DNA from: JACVRW01 sp963803245
GTDB taxonomy: Bacteria; Actinomycetota; Thermoleophilia; Solirubrobacterales; Thermoleophilaceae
Assembly: GCA_963803245.1 (NCBI GenBank)
Contig: CAWDLI010000016.1
Coordinates: 1-64,000 of the forward strand
DNA length: 64,000 nt
Direction of reading: 5' to 3'
Numbering within the stretch: the first letter of the stretch is position 1; every line of letters begins with the position of its first letter. The notes beneath the pieces were generated by a model. That model had not been told where the DNA came from. It did not search any database and saw only the letters and a list, made by a program, of their open reading frames with translations. Both the position numbers and the translations under genes were made by a program. Positions 16,112-26,327 of the stretch are shown piece by piece.

Positions 16112-19039
16112 ATGGCCTCTCCGCCTCGGAACTGCGGCCGCGGGCCCAAGCGTCCGATGATGTTGGGAGTGGACGTGGAAGCAAGCGCACCAAGCGAACG
16201 GCGATACGAGGGAGCCGCCTCCGACGGGGTGCTCTTCGAGCGCGATGCCGCGCTGGCCGTGCTCACGAGCTCGCTGGACGGGCTCGAGACCGGGCGCGGC
16301 GGCGTTGTGGCGCTGGAGGCCGTTTACGGGGACGGCAAGACCGCCGTGCTGGACACGGTGGCCGAGCTGGCGCGCGAGCGCGGACTGCAGGTTCTGGCGG
16401 CCCGCGGCCGCGAGTTCGAGCGCGATCTCGAGCTCGGCGTGGCGCTGCAGCTCTTCGAAGCGCGCCTGGGCGCGGCGGACGCCGCTGAGCGGGAGCTGAT
16501 CCTGCAGGGGCCCGCCCGGGCGGCGCTGCCGCTCTTCGAGGCGGGGCCGTCCGCACGCGAGACGGAGGCAGCCGGGTCCCTGGTGCACGGGCTCTACCGG
16601 CTCACGGCGAACATCGCCGCGGCCAAGCCGCTCGTCCTGGCCATCGACGACGCGGACATGGCCGACGTCGCCACCCTGCGCTTCCTTCTCTATCTGGCGG
16701 GCAGGATCGAGCCGCTGCCGATCGTGCTGATGCTGGCGTTCGGGTCGGCGGTGGCCAACGCGGGCGCGGACACGCTGGAGGCGGTGGTGTCCCATCCCGC
16801 CACGCGTCACCTGACGCTCCAGCAGCTGAGCGCCGCCGGCACGGCCGCATGGCTGCGGGCGTCGTTCTTCCCGGACGCCCACGACCGCTTCTGCGAGGCG
16901 GTGCACGAGGCGAGCGCCGGCAGTCCCTGGCTCGTGGGCGAGCTGTGCCGTGAGCTCGCGGCCGCCGGGGTGACCCCCGACGAGGGCGCCGTGGCTCAGG
17001 TGCGCGCGGCGGCCCCCGAGCCGCTCGCGGCCTCGGTCATGCGCCGCGCCCGCGCCATCGAACCCGAGGCCGCGGTGCTCCTCGAGGCGGCGGCGGTGCT
17101 CGGGCCCGGCGCGGAGGTGCGCCACGCCGCGGGCCTGACGGGACTGCCCCGCCAGCGCGTGGCGGCTCTGATGGACGGACTTGCGGCGATCGGCGTGCTG
17201 GTCGGAGACGAGAGGATCAGGTTCGTGCACCCGCTTGTCGAGGCATCCGTGCACGCCGCGCTGCCGGCGGGCGAGCGGGCGGAGGCCCACCTCTGGACGG
17301 CGCGAGCCCTGGCCGACGACGACGCCCCGGCCGACCTGGTCGCGTCGCACCTCCTCCGTTCCGGGACGGGCGGGGGCGCGTGGGTCACGCGGACCTTGCA
17401 GATCGCCGCGGCGCGGGCGCTCGCCACCGGCGCCGCCGCGCGAGCGGTCGAGCTGCTCGAACGGGCGCGCCAGGAACCGCCGCCCCCGGACCAGCGCGCC
17501 CACGTGCTGCTCGAGCTGGGCAGGGCTCAGGCCATCGCGGGGGCGCCCGAGGCGCTCAGCCGCCTTGCCGAGGCGATCGAGCGCCTGCCCGCCGCCGGTG
17601 AGCGGGCCGGAACGGCGCTCGAGACCGGCCGCACCTTCCTCTCGCTAGGGCGCCTGGAGGACGCCGCGGCGGCGTTCGACCTCGGGATCAGGTCAGCCGG
17701 AGACGGCGAGGGCGAGCTGCGCGGGCTGCTCCGAGCCGCTAGCACCACGGCCGCGCGACTGCAGCACGGCCAGGTGGGCCGCTCGGAAGCCGGGGCCGAC
17801 ACGGCGCCCGCTCACGCCGACACTCCCACGAACCGCGCGCTGCTCGCCCAGCTTGCCCTCGACGCGGCGCTACGCGGCGATCCGCATGTGCGGGTGCGGG
17901 AGCTCGCGGTGCGGGCGCTCGCACGGGGAGCGCTCCTGGACGACGAGGGTGCGGAGGGGATCGTCTACTACCTGGCCACCGCGGCCCTGACCGTGGCCGA
18001 GGACCTCCAGATGGCGGAGGCGGCCCTCGCCGCCGCCGTGGACGACGCCCGCTCGCGCGGATCGGCGCTCGGGCTCGCCACCGCGTCGCACTTCCAGAGC
18101 TTCGCGATCATGCGCCGCGGCCGCGTCGCGGCGGCCGCGGCCGCCGCAAGGGCGGCGCTGGCGGGGGAGCGCCACGGTTGGCGCCTGGCCCTTCCGTCGG
18201 CGCACGTCGTGCTCGCCGCGGCACTTCGCGAGACGGGCGATCTGGACGCCGCGAGCGACCAGATCGAGCAGGCGGCGCTCCAGGCGGACGCCGACGCCGC
18301 CTCCCGGCTGGCGTACCTGGCCGGCCGTGCCGACCTTCACCTGGCGCGTCGCCGCCCGCAAGAGGCGCTCGACGACTTCCTGACCTGCGGCCGGCTGCTG
18401 GCCGACGCCGGAGCGCCGAACCCGTCGGTGCTCGCATGGCGCTCGGGCGCCGCCCGGGCGCTGGCGGCACTGGAGGACATGGGGGAGGCGCGCCGCCTCG
18501 CCGACGAGGAGCTGACGCTGGCGCGCGCGTTCGGGGCGCCCGGCGCGGTGGGGAGGGCGCTCCGGACGATCGGAGCGCTCGAACCCGGGAAGCGGGCGGT
18601 TGAGCCGCTGGAGGAAGCCGTGGCTTGCCTCGAGGACTCGCAGGCCGCACTGGAGCGGGCCCGCGCACTCGTGGACCTCGGTTGCACGCTGCGCCGGGTC
18701 CATCGTTCACGCGACGCGCGCGAGCCGCTGCGGCGCGGCCTAGACCTCGCCGAGCGCTGCGGCGCGACCGAGCTCGCCGGCCGGGCGATGCGCGAGGTGA
18801 CCGCGGCGGGAGCGAGGCCGCGGCGCACCGCGCTGCACGGGCTTGAGGCGCTCACTCCGCGCGAGCTGCAGACCGCCGGGCTCGCCGCGGACGGGAAGTC
18901 CAATCGCGAGATCGCGGACGCGCTGTTCGTGACCGTGAAGACCGTGGAATGGCACCTGAAGCACAGCTACGGCAAGCTCGGAATCTCCTCGAGGCGCGAA
19001 CTGGCCGCCGCACTCGGACGCAAGTACCCGTCCGTCTGA
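16112..19039 (+). CDS. Large LuxR-family (MalT-type) ATPase regulator
   Basis: 975 residues. An AAA/STAND-like ATPase region is at the N-terminus: a P-loop-like VYGDGKTAVLD near residue 72 (the first glycine of the loop is replaced) and a Walker-B-like LVLAIDDADMAD near residue 176. A long middle part of helical, alanine-rich TPR-like repeats follows (about 400-880). The last ~65 residues form a LuxR helix-turn-helix: LTPRELQTAGLAADGKSN, REIADALFVTVKTVEWHLKH. Such proteins sense a ligand and activate transcription. ATG codons at 16157 and 16160 are alternative starts. No cognate target is shown by sequence; it faces the polysaccharide locus with two small genes between. Confidence 0.85.
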   Translation: MASPPRNCGRGPKRPMMLGVDVEASAPSERRYEGAASDGVLFERDAALAVLTSSLDGLETGRGGVVALEAVYGDGKTAVLDTVAELARERGLQVLAARGREFERDLELGVALQLFEARLGAADAAERELILQGPARAALPLFEAGPSARETEAAGSLVHGLYRLTANIAAAKPLVLAIDDADMADVATLRFLLYLAGRIEPLPIVLMLAFGSAVANAGADTLEAVVSHPATRHLTLQQLSAAGTAAWLRASFFPDAHDRFCEAVHEASAGSPWLVGELCRELAAAGVTPDEGAVAQVRAAAPEPLAASVMRRARAIEPEAAVLLEAAAVLGPGAEVRHAAGLTGLPRQRVAALMDGLAAIGVLVGDERIRFVHPLVEASVHAALPAGERAEAHLWTARALADDDAPADLVASHLLRSGTGGGAWVTRTLQIAAARALATGAAARAVELLERARQEPPPPDQRAHVLLELGRAQAIAGAPEALSRLAEAIERLPAAGERAGTALETGRTFLSLGRLEDAAAAFDLGIRSAGDGEGELRGLLRAASTTAARLQHGQVGRSEAGADTAPAHADTPTNRALLAQLALDAALRGDPHVRVRELAVRALARGALLDDEGAEGIVYYLATAALTVAEDLQMAEAALAAAVDDARSRGSALGLATASHFQSFAIMRRGRVAAAAAAARAALAGERHGWRLALPSAHVVLAAALRETGDLDAASDQIEQAALQADADAASRLAYLAGRADLHLARRRPQEALDDFLTCGRLLADAGAPNPSVLAWRSGAARALAALEDMGEARRLADEELTLARAFGAPGAVGRALRTIGALEPGKRAVEPLEEAVACLEDSQAALERARALVDLGCTLRRVHRSRDAREPLRRGLDLAERCGATELAGRAMREVTAAGARPRRTALHGLEALTPRELQTAGLAADGKSNREIADALFVTVKTVEWHLKHSYGKLGISSRRELAAALGRKYPSV

Positions 19040-19181
19040 CCCAAGCGCCCGACGTTTAGTGCGCGGGCGAGGAGGGCAACAATCGGTCGGAGATTGCGAG
19101 ATCGCTCGGAAGCTTCTCAAGGGCTCGTCCGTTGCGGTCGATATACCCCCCAACTCGCGGTGATGCCGGCCGCACGGTGCA

Positions 19182-19559
19182 ATGAGACGAAGTCTCAAAC
19201 TCGCTCTCGACGATTTCGGTCGCGCCACCCTCGAAGGGGAGGCTGCGCGTTACTCGGTCGAGCCCGCTGAACTCGTCAGCCACGCGGTCGACTACTACCT
19301 CGCCGACCGCGACTCGGGCCGGCTGGCACTGAAGGTCCCGCGCTTCGGGCGCACGGCCACCCCCACGGCCGCGCCGCTCGAGCTGAACGTGGAGCTCGAC
19401 GATCGAGCCTGGGACGAGGCCGAGGCCGAGGCCGCACGCCAGCGTGTGCCGCTGGAGCGACTGCTGGAGCACGCCGCCATGTACCTCGTGGCGGACCTGG
19501 ACTCCGGCGACGTGGCTGCTCGGATCGCCGCCGACGCGGCGATCGCCGACGACCGCTAG
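19182..19559 (+). CDS. Small protein with an internal duplication
   Basis: 125 residues made of two similar halves. The first has LALDDFGR...EAARYSVEPAELVS then HAVDYYLADRDSGRLA; the second has VELDDRAW...EAARQRVPLERLLE then HAAMYLVADLDSGDVA. Each half looks like a short helix pair of the kind seen in ribbon-helix-helix-like or antitoxin-like proteins, but I do not recognise a family and assign no function. It lies between the LuxR regulator and the convergent sigma-factor gene, 12 bases from the latter's stop. Confidence 0.6.
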   Translation: MRRSLKLALDDFGRATLEGEAARYSVEPAELVSHAVDYYLADRDSGRLALKVPRFGRTATPTAAPLELNVELDDRAWDEAEAEAARQRVPLERLLEHAAMYLVADLDSGDVAARIAADAAIADDR

Positions 19560-19571
19560 CGGCCGGCCGCG

Positions 19572-20237
19572 CTACGCCGTGATGGGCGCGGCGCCCAGCT
19601 CGACCAGTGCTGCCTTGAGCGCGCCGCGGCCGCGGTGGTGCAGACCGTGGATCGAGCCCTCGGACTTGCCGAGCCGTTGTGCGATCTCGAGCGGCGAGAG
19701 TCCCGCGATGTGGCGGAGGACGAGCACCTCGCGCTGCTCCTCCGGGAGCCGGCGCAGGGCCTCGCGCAGTGACTGCGAGCGCTCGAAGCCGGTCTGGTCG
19801 TGTCCCTCGTCGCTGGTGCGGACCTCCTCCACCGGGATCTGCCGGCGGGCGCGAACGTGGTCGAGCGCGAGGTTGCGCGCCACCGTCGTGATCCAGGCGG
19901 CGAACGGCACATCGCGTTCCTCGTAGCGGTGGATCGCGGTCATGAGCTTGGCGAAGACGTTCTGGGTCACGTCCTCCGCCTCATGGCTGTCGCGAACGAT
20001 TCCGCGCACGTACGAGCACACGTCATCGGCGAAGCGCACGTAGAGGAAGTGAAGAGCTCCCGTGTCGCCGGCCTTGGCTCGTGCCACGGCCCGGCGGACG
20101 AGCTCAGTCTCGTCTCTGTGCTCCTGCCCCCGAGCGAACCGTCCGGGCGCAGCATCCGATGCTGTGATCGCATCGATTTTGCCGTTCTGCGCCAACGAAT
20201 CCCCCACGGTTGCTGACGTTGAAGTCCGCCCCCGCAA
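19572..20237 (-). CDS. ECF-type RNA polymerase sigma factor
   Basis: 221 residues. Region 2 is visible from about residue 58 (ALHFLYVRFADDVCSYVRGIVRD, EAEDVTQNVFAKLMTAIHRYEE, PFAAWITTVARNLALDHVRARR) and region 4 near the end (LREALRRLPEEQREVLVLRHIAGLSPLEIAQRLGKSEGSIHGLHHRGRGALKAAL). The absence of regions 1 and 3 places it among extracytoplasmic-function-like sigma factors. The N-terminal ~45 residues are of no known domain. No adjacent anti-sigma gene is seen. The next gene on this strand is the nucleotidyltransferase of the polysaccharide locus, suggesting but not proving a control role there. Confidence 0.9.
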   Translation of the reverse strand: MRGRTSTSATVGDSLAQNGKIDAITASDAAPGRFARGQEHRDETELVRRAVARAKAGDTGALHFLYVRFADDVCSYVRGIVRDSHEAEDVTQNVFAKLMTAIHRYEERDVPFAAWITTVARNLALDHVRARRQIPVEEVRTSDEGHDQTGFERSQSLREALRRLPEEQREVLVLRHIAGLSPLEIAQRLGKSEGSIHGLHHRGRGALKAALVELGAAPITA

Positions 20238-20298
20238 ACCCCTGCGGCGCGAAGAGGACCAGATGGCGACCCTACGCCCGAGGGGTTACGACTGCACT

Positions 20299-20320
20299 GG
20301 GGTTGCACCCCTAGTTTTTT
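20299..20320 (+). terminator. Terminator-like hairpin with T-tract, upstream of the sigma gene
   Basis: GGGGT (20299-20303), loop TGC, ACCCC (20307-20311), then a run of six T at 20315-20320. The shape is that of an intrinsic terminator on the plus strand, yet no plus-strand gene ends nearby; it lies between the starts of the sigma factor and the 3' end of the nucleotidyltransferase, both on the minus strand. A competing pairing (AGGGGT at 20281-20286 with ACCCCT) is possible. It may stop antisense transcription or be part of the sigma promoter region. Confidence 0.35.
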
Positions 20321-20386
20321 GGCGGAGGATCGCGGCGCGTTCGTAAATCGGCGACCCGCCCGTACTCCATCCGGGCCGGCTGTACC

Positions 20387-21466
20387 TCAGGCGAGAGAGA
20401 CCTCGGCTCCGTCGCCCACCGTCACCCGCAGGGCCCGCGGCAGGCGGAACTCCCGCGACACCCGCGCGCCCGCTCCCACGACGCTCGCCTCGAGCCGGGT
20501 CGAGAGGTGCTGGATGCGCGCTCCGGGGAAGACGATCGAGTGCTCCACCTCGGACCCCTCGATCACCACGTCGCGGCCGATGGAGGTGTAAGGACCGACG
20601 TAAGAGTGCGTGATGCGCGCTCCGGGACCGATGATCGCCGGGCCGCGGACCACGCTCGACTCGAGCACGGCGCTCGGGTGGGCCACCACGGGCCCCTGGA
20701 CGGTCGTGCGCGTGAGGTCCGCGGAGCCGTAGTCGGCCTTGATGCCCTCGAGGGCGAAGCGGTTGCCCTCCAGCAGGGCGTCCGCGTCGTGCCCCAGTCG
20801 CCACCAGTCGGCCACCTGCCGCGTTCGCACCTGGCCTCCGCCGCGGTGGAGCCAGTCGGCGAGGTGCTCGAGCTCGTGCCCGGGAGCCGGATCCACCTCG
20901 CGAGCGAACTCCGCCACGCCCGCGCCGAGAATGGCCACGCCGGCGGGGGCGCAGTGATCGGAGAAAGGCGACTCGGAGCGGCGCGCACGAAGGTCCACGA
21001 CGCTGCCTCCGTGGCCGGCCGTCTCGTGGACGAAGAGGATCGCCTCGCCGTCGGCCGCCGGCTCGCCGCTCATGAGCGAATGGAGGGTGTGCCGGGAGAG
21101 GCTGTCCGCCAGGTGCAGCACGAACGGCTCGTCGGCGAGGAAGTCGCCGAGCGCGGCCAGCGAGGCGCCCACGCCGGCACCCGGGCTCCGCTCCAGCCAG
21201 GTGAGGTCGAAGCCCCACCCGGCCTGCGCAACCGCGCGGCTCGTCTGGGCTGACAGCCCGTCGGGCGCGAGGACGGCAACCTCGCGCAGACCGGCGGCGT
21301 CCAGCCAGTCGAGCGCGTGCTCGAGGAGCGGCCGGTTGGCCAGGGGAAGGAGGGGCGGGGCGGCGAGCTCGCTGCGTACGAACGAGCGTCTGCCGGGGGC
21401 GGAGGAGGGACGGTGCGCCTGGGCGAGGATCACCGCCTTGGATGGGTTCACGATGCACCAACGCAT
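20387..21466 (-). CDS. Sugar nucleotidyltransferase-like protein with beta-helix tail
   Basis: 359 residues from the ATG beginning MRWCIVNPSKAVILAQ. The frame runs open further upstream, but that part is low-complexity and unlike the family. Residues ~35-240 resemble glucose-1-phosphate thymidylyl/uridylyl-transferases (PLLPLANRPLLEHALDWL, FVLHLADSLSRH). The C-terminus has hexapeptide-repeat character (VVAHPSAVLESSVVRGPAII, GPGARITHSYVGPYTSIGRD). The glycine-rich GxGTRLxPLT motif that binds the nucleotide at the N-terminus is absent, replaced by a serine/arginine stretch, so activity is doubtful. If active it would supply an NDP-sugar to the glycan made by the following genes. Confidence 0.8.
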   Translation of the reverse strand: MRWCIVNPSKAVILAQAHRPSSAPGRRSFVRSELAAPPLLPLANRPLLEHALDWLDAAGLREVAVLAPDGLSAQTSRAVAQAGWGFDLTWLERSPGAGVGASLAALGDFLADEPFVLHLADSLSRHTLHSLMSGEPAADGEAILFVHETAGHGGSVVDLRARRSESPFSDHCAPAGVAILGAGVAEFAREVDPAPGHELEHLADWLHRGGGQVRTRQVADWWRLGHDADALLEGNRFALEGIKADYGSADLTRTTVQGPVVAHPSAVLESSVVRGPAIIGPGARITHSYVGPYTSIGRDVVIEGSEVEHSIVFPGARIQHLSTRLEASVVGAGARVSREFRLPRALRVTVGDGAEVSLA

Positions 21467-21921
21467 CAGCGGGGCCGAATCTCCTGCGGCGTATGCGGCC
21501 GATCGGCTGAGATTCGGACGAGATCCCGCTCCAGACGCCCGCTCCTGCCCCCTCGGCGACCGCTTCCTGAACCAAGGACCAGGGCCGCCCGGAGCGGCCG
21601 CAAGTAGCGTCGCAATGCAGGCAGCGACTCCGGCCGCACATCGGAAGGAAGCCGTTTTCATTGGATGAGGTGACGCCCAGCTCGTAGCGACCGGAGCCAG
21701 CGCCCCGGACCGCTCGAGCACACGGGTTTCCCCACGGCCAGCCTCCCCGCGGTGTGGCAATCACGGAGTCGTAGCCCTAGCCCTGCCGGGGCGCGGGCGG
21801 GCGGCCGGCGTTCCGATTTGGAGCGCCGCCCGCTCGACCCGTCCCGGTGGGCCGACCTCGCCGGCTGCGGGGGCAACGACTCGCGTGGAAGGAGGGGGCC
21901 GGCAGGCCCGTTGTATTCACA
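21467..21921. other. Divergent intergenic region with an inverted repeat
   Basis: 455 bases between the divergent nucleotidyltransferase (minus) and LuxR-type regulator (plus) genes. I see no protein gene with family support and no tRNA. A 9-base perfect inverted repeat, CCGAATCTC at 21475-21483 and GAGATTCGG at 21509-21517, lies next to the start of the minus-strand gene and could be an operator or a leader hairpin. No known riboswitch consensus was recognised. Confidence 0.5.
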
Positions 21922-22611
21922 ATGGCCACTCCAAAGCTAGGACGCCGCCCGGCGCACCCCGGCGACGTCGCAACAGATGCTGCCGTCGCAGTGGTGGCGG
22001 CCGACCAGCTGGCCTCGCGCCGCATCGCGGCCGCGCTCGGTGGCGGTGGGCTCACCGCCGTCGTGGTCAGCCCGTCCGTCGAGCGGCTGCTCGAGGACCC
22101 GGCCGCCGCGCGCCTGGACGCCGTGGTGCTCGCCTGCGACCCGTCGCGTCCCGACGGTCTCGCCGCAGTTCGCAAGCTTGCGAAGCGCCCGGGCAGCCCG
22201 CAGGTGATCGTCGTCTCCTCCGCCCTGCTCGGCGCGGGGGTGCGCTCCGCGCTCGGCGCCGGCGCCAGCGCCTTCGTGGCCGATGCCCAGCTCGAGCTGA
22301 CGCTCACCGCCGCCACCCGCTCCGCGCTCGCGGGCCAGGTGTCGCTCCCCCGGGAGCTCCACCGCTGCGCCGTTCGACCCGCCTTCTCCCACCGCGAGAA
22401 GCAGGTGCTCGCGCTTGTCGTGCGCGGGCTCGGCAACCGTCAGATCGCCATGCGGCTGTTCCTCTCCGAGAGCACCGTGAAGAGCCACCTCGCCTCCGCG
22501 TTCCAGAAGCTCGGAGTGCGCTCGCGCAAGGAGGCCGCCGCGGTGCTGCTGGATCCCGACGAGGGCCTCGGCACGACCATCCTCTCCGTCGACCTGGACC
22601 AGGCCGGCTAG
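21922..22611 (+). CDS. LuxR-type response-regulator-like protein
   Basis: 229 residues from the ATG that begins MATPKLGRRP. The N-terminal ~125 residues have the spacing of a receiver domain: VVLACDPSRPDG places an Asp where the phosphoacceptor would be, but the N-terminal acidic pair and the conserved C-terminal lysine are not evident. Residues ~150-215 form a LuxR helix-turn-helix (FSHREKQVLALVVRGLGNRQ, IAMRLFLSESTVKSHLASAF). It starts the plus-strand block that continues, with no gap, into the sugar-phosphate transferase, so it probably regulates the polysaccharide genes, perhaps without phosphorylation. Confidence 0.85.
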   Translation: MATPKLGRRPAHPGDVATDAAVAVVAADQLASRRIAAALGGGGLTAVVVSPSVERLLEDPAAARLDAVVLACDPSRPDGLAAVRKLAKRPGSPQVIVVSSALLGAGVRSALGAGASAFVADAQLELTLTAATRSALAGQVSLPRELHRCAVRPAFSHREKQVLALVVRGLGNRQIAMRLFLSESTVKSHLASAFQKLGVRSRKEAAAVLLDPDEGLGTTILSVDLDQAG

Positions 22612-24153
<1,542 letters not shown>

Positions 24154-24155
24154 CC

Positions 24156-24902
24156 ATGAACGTCTTCGTGGTACCCGCATACGACGAGGAGGCCAACCTG
24201 CCTCGCCTGCTCACCGACCTCGAGGCGCGACCCGGGCTGTGGTTCGGCGGACGCGTGATCGTGGTGGACGACGGCTCTCGCGACGCGACCGCAGCGGTGG
24301 CCGGAGCGCATCCGGGACGCCTGCCCGTCGAGGTGATCAGCCTCGGCACCAACCAGGGTCCCGGACGGGCCTTCGACCGCGGCTTCAGACGCGCGCTCGA
24401 GGTTGCCCCCGAGGACGGCTTCGTGGTGACCCTGGAAGCCGACACCACCAGCGACCTCGACGCGCTCGGCGGCATGCTCGCGCTCGCTCGCGACGGCGCC
24501 GACGTGGTGATGGCCTCCACCCACGCCCCCGGCGGCGGCCTCTCGAACGTCGGACTGGTCCGGCGCGTGCTGTCGCGCTCGGCCTCCTACGCGATGCGTC
24601 GCACCAGCGGCGTGGACGCGCGCACGGTGTCCACCTTCTACCGCGTCTACCGCGCCTCGATCCTGCGCCGCGGCTACGCGCGCCACGGCGACCTGCTCGT
24701 CCGCGAGCACGGCTTCGCCTGCAAGGCCGAGCTGCTCTTCAAGCTCGCGCGCCTCGGCGCGCGGCTCGAGGAGGTGCCCGTGGTGATCGACTGGTCGCAG
24801 CGCGAGGGCGAGAGCAAGATGCGGGTGCTACCCACGATGGCGGCCTACATGAGGCTGATGACGAGGCAGGCGTTCGCCCGCCGCGGAGAGGACGCGGCAT
24901 GA
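24156..24902 (+). CDS. Family 2 glycosyltransferase (dolichol-phosphate-mannose-synthase type)
   Basis: 248 residues. GT-A motifs: VFVVPAYDEEANLPRLL, RVIVVDDGSRDATAAV, GPGRAFDRGFRRAL and VVTLEADTTSDLDAL (metal-binding D-x-D-like). The C-terminal part has EVPVVIDWSQREGESKMRV, the usual R-x-x-G-x-S-K motif near the end of polyprenyl-phosphate sugar synthases, so it may make a lipid-linked monosaccharide donor or add a sugar to the lipid-linked repeat. It starts two bases after the sugar transferase stop and overlaps the next gene by ATGA. Confidence 0.9.
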   Translation: MNVFVVPAYDEEANLPRLLTDLEARPGLWFGGRVIVVDDGSRDATAAVAGAHPGRLPVEVISLGTNQGPGRAFDRGFRRALEVAPEDGFVVTLEADTTSDLDALGGMLALARDGADVVMASTHAPGGGLSNVGLVRRVLSRSASYAMRRTSGVDARTVSTFYRVYRASILRRGYARHGDLLVREHGFACKAELLFKLARLGARLEEVPVVIDWSQREGESKMRVLPTMAAYMRLMTRQAFARRGEDAA

Positions 24903-26266
24903 GCAGCCCCGCTCCGCTGCCGCGGACGCCCGACAACGGGGCGCCGAGCGTCGCCGTGATCGGTGCCGGCCTGCTCGGCCTGTCCGCCGCCTACCGGCTG
25001 GCGCAGACCGGGGTGTCCGTGACGGTGTACGAGCGCGATGCCGACCTGGGCGGCCTGGCGGGGACCACGCCGCTCGACGGGATCCCGATCGACCGCTTCT
25101 ACCACGTGACCCTGCCTACCGACGAGCGCGTGATCGAGCTTGCCGACGAGCTGGGGCTCTCCGACCGCTTCCGTTTCCGGCGGAGCGGCGTGGGCTTCTA
25201 CCACCAGGGCAAGCTCGCCTCGATGTCCACCCCGCGGGAGCTCCTCACGTTCCCGGGCCTGTCGCCGGTGGACCGCATGCGGCTAGTGGCCTTCATCGCG
25301 CGCTGCCAGGTCGGCACGAGCTACGACCACCTCGAGGAGACCCCCATCGAGGAGTGGCTGGTCCGCCTCTGCGGCCGGCGCACGTGGGAGGTCCTCTGGC
25401 GCCCGCTGCTCGACTCCAAGTTCGACGGCCGCTACGACGACATTCCCGCCACCTACCTCTGGTCGCGCTCGCGCCGGATGGGCAGGTCGCGCGACAAGTC
25501 GTCGCAGGAGGTCATGGGAACGCTCGACGGCGGCTACCAGACGCTCGTGGACGCCCTTGGTGACGCAATCGTGGGACTCGGCGGAAGCGTGCATCACAGG
25601 ACGCCGGTGCGCGCGATCGTCTCGAGCTCGGGACAGGCGGTCGGCACGCTGAGCACGCGCGGCTTCGAGCCCCATGACCAGGTGATCTCCACCCTTCTGC
25701 CCACGGCCACGGCCGAGTTGCTGGGCCGCGACCTGGCCGCTCAGGTCGGCCCGGACCGCTGCCGCTACCTCGGCATCGTGTGCCTGGTCATGCGCCTGCG
25801 GCGCAACCTCAGCCCCTGGTACACGCTGAACATCACGGACCGGCGCGTGCCGCTCACCGCCGTGGTCGAGACCACCCATGTGATCGATCCCGAGCGAGTT
25901 GGCGGGCACCTCGTGTACGCGCCCAAGTACGTGAACCCCGACAGCCCCGAGCTCGAGCGCCCCACCAGCGAGGTGAAGGAGGCCTACATGGGTCACGTGC
26001 GAACGATGTTCCCCGGCTTCTCGCCCGACGACGACGTGCTCGCCAGCCAGGTGGCGCGAGCGCGGGTGGCCGAGCCCGTGCACACGGTGGGCGCTCCCGA
26101 ACGACTTCCCGACATGTTCCCCGCGCCGGGCCTCGCCATGGCCTCGTCGGCGCACGTCTACCCAGAGATCGTGAACGGCCAGGCGGCCATCGGAGTTGCC
26201 GAGCGCCTGGTCGAAGGCCTCGTTCCTCGCCTGCGGGCGGCCGAGCGTCAGGAGGCGGCGGCATGA
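24899..26266 (+). CDS. FAD-dependent amine-oxidase-like oxidoreductase
   Basis: 455 residues. N-terminal dinucleotide-binding fold VAVIGAGLLGLSAAYRLAQ with the following acidic VYERDADLGGLAG (FAD binding) is typical of the protoporphyrinogen/amine oxidase group and of proteins in polysaccharide loci sometimes related to UDP-galactopyranose mutase. A substrate-binding middle domain and the C-terminal GLAMASSAHVYPEIVNGQAAIGVA segment follow. The substrate is not readable. The start overlaps the preceding glycosyltransferase, implying a linked role in glycan synthesis, for instance sugar ring modification or lipid-donor oxidation. Confidence 0.85.
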   Translation: MSSPAPLPRTPDNGAPSVAVIGAGLLGLSAAYRLAQTGVSVTVYERDADLGGLAGTTPLDGIPIDRFYHVTLPTDERVIELADELGLSDRFRFRRSGVGFYHQGKLASMSTPRELLTFPGLSPVDRMRLVAFIARCQVGTSYDHLEETPIEEWLVRLCGRRTWEVLWRPLLDSKFDGRYDDIPATYLWSRSRRMGRSRDKSSQEVMGTLDGGYQTLVDALGDAIVGLGGSVHHRTPVRAIVSSSGQAVGTLSTRGFEPHDQVISTLLPTATAELLGRDLAAQVGPDRCRYLGIVCLVMRLRRNLSPWYTLNITDRRVPLTAVVETTHVIDPERVGGHLVYAPKYVNPDSPELERPTSEVKEAYMGHVRTMFPGFSPDDDVLASQVARARVAEPVHTVGAPERLPDMFPAPGLAMASSAHVYPEIVNGQAAIGVAERLVEGLVPRLRAAERQEAAA

Positions 26267-26314
26267 GCGCGCCGCGCAGCACCCGACGGAATCCAAGAGC
26301 ACTCGACCTCTCGC

Positions 26315-26321
26315 AAAGGAG
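26315..26321 (+). promoter_or_regulatory. Strong ribosome binding site of the epimerase gene
   Basis: AAAGGAG lies six bases before the ATG at 26328, one of the best Shine-Dalgarno matches in the window, where most genes rely on overlaps or have weak sites. It fixes the start of the SDR gene and suggests efficient initiation independent of upstream translation. Confidence 0.7.
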
Positions 26322-26327
26322 TGAGCA

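Noticed and set aside
21467..21921. Riboswitch upstream of the polysaccharide genes
   Set aside because: Looked for c-di-GMP, c-di-AMP and cobalamin consensus elements; only a short inverted repeat was found.
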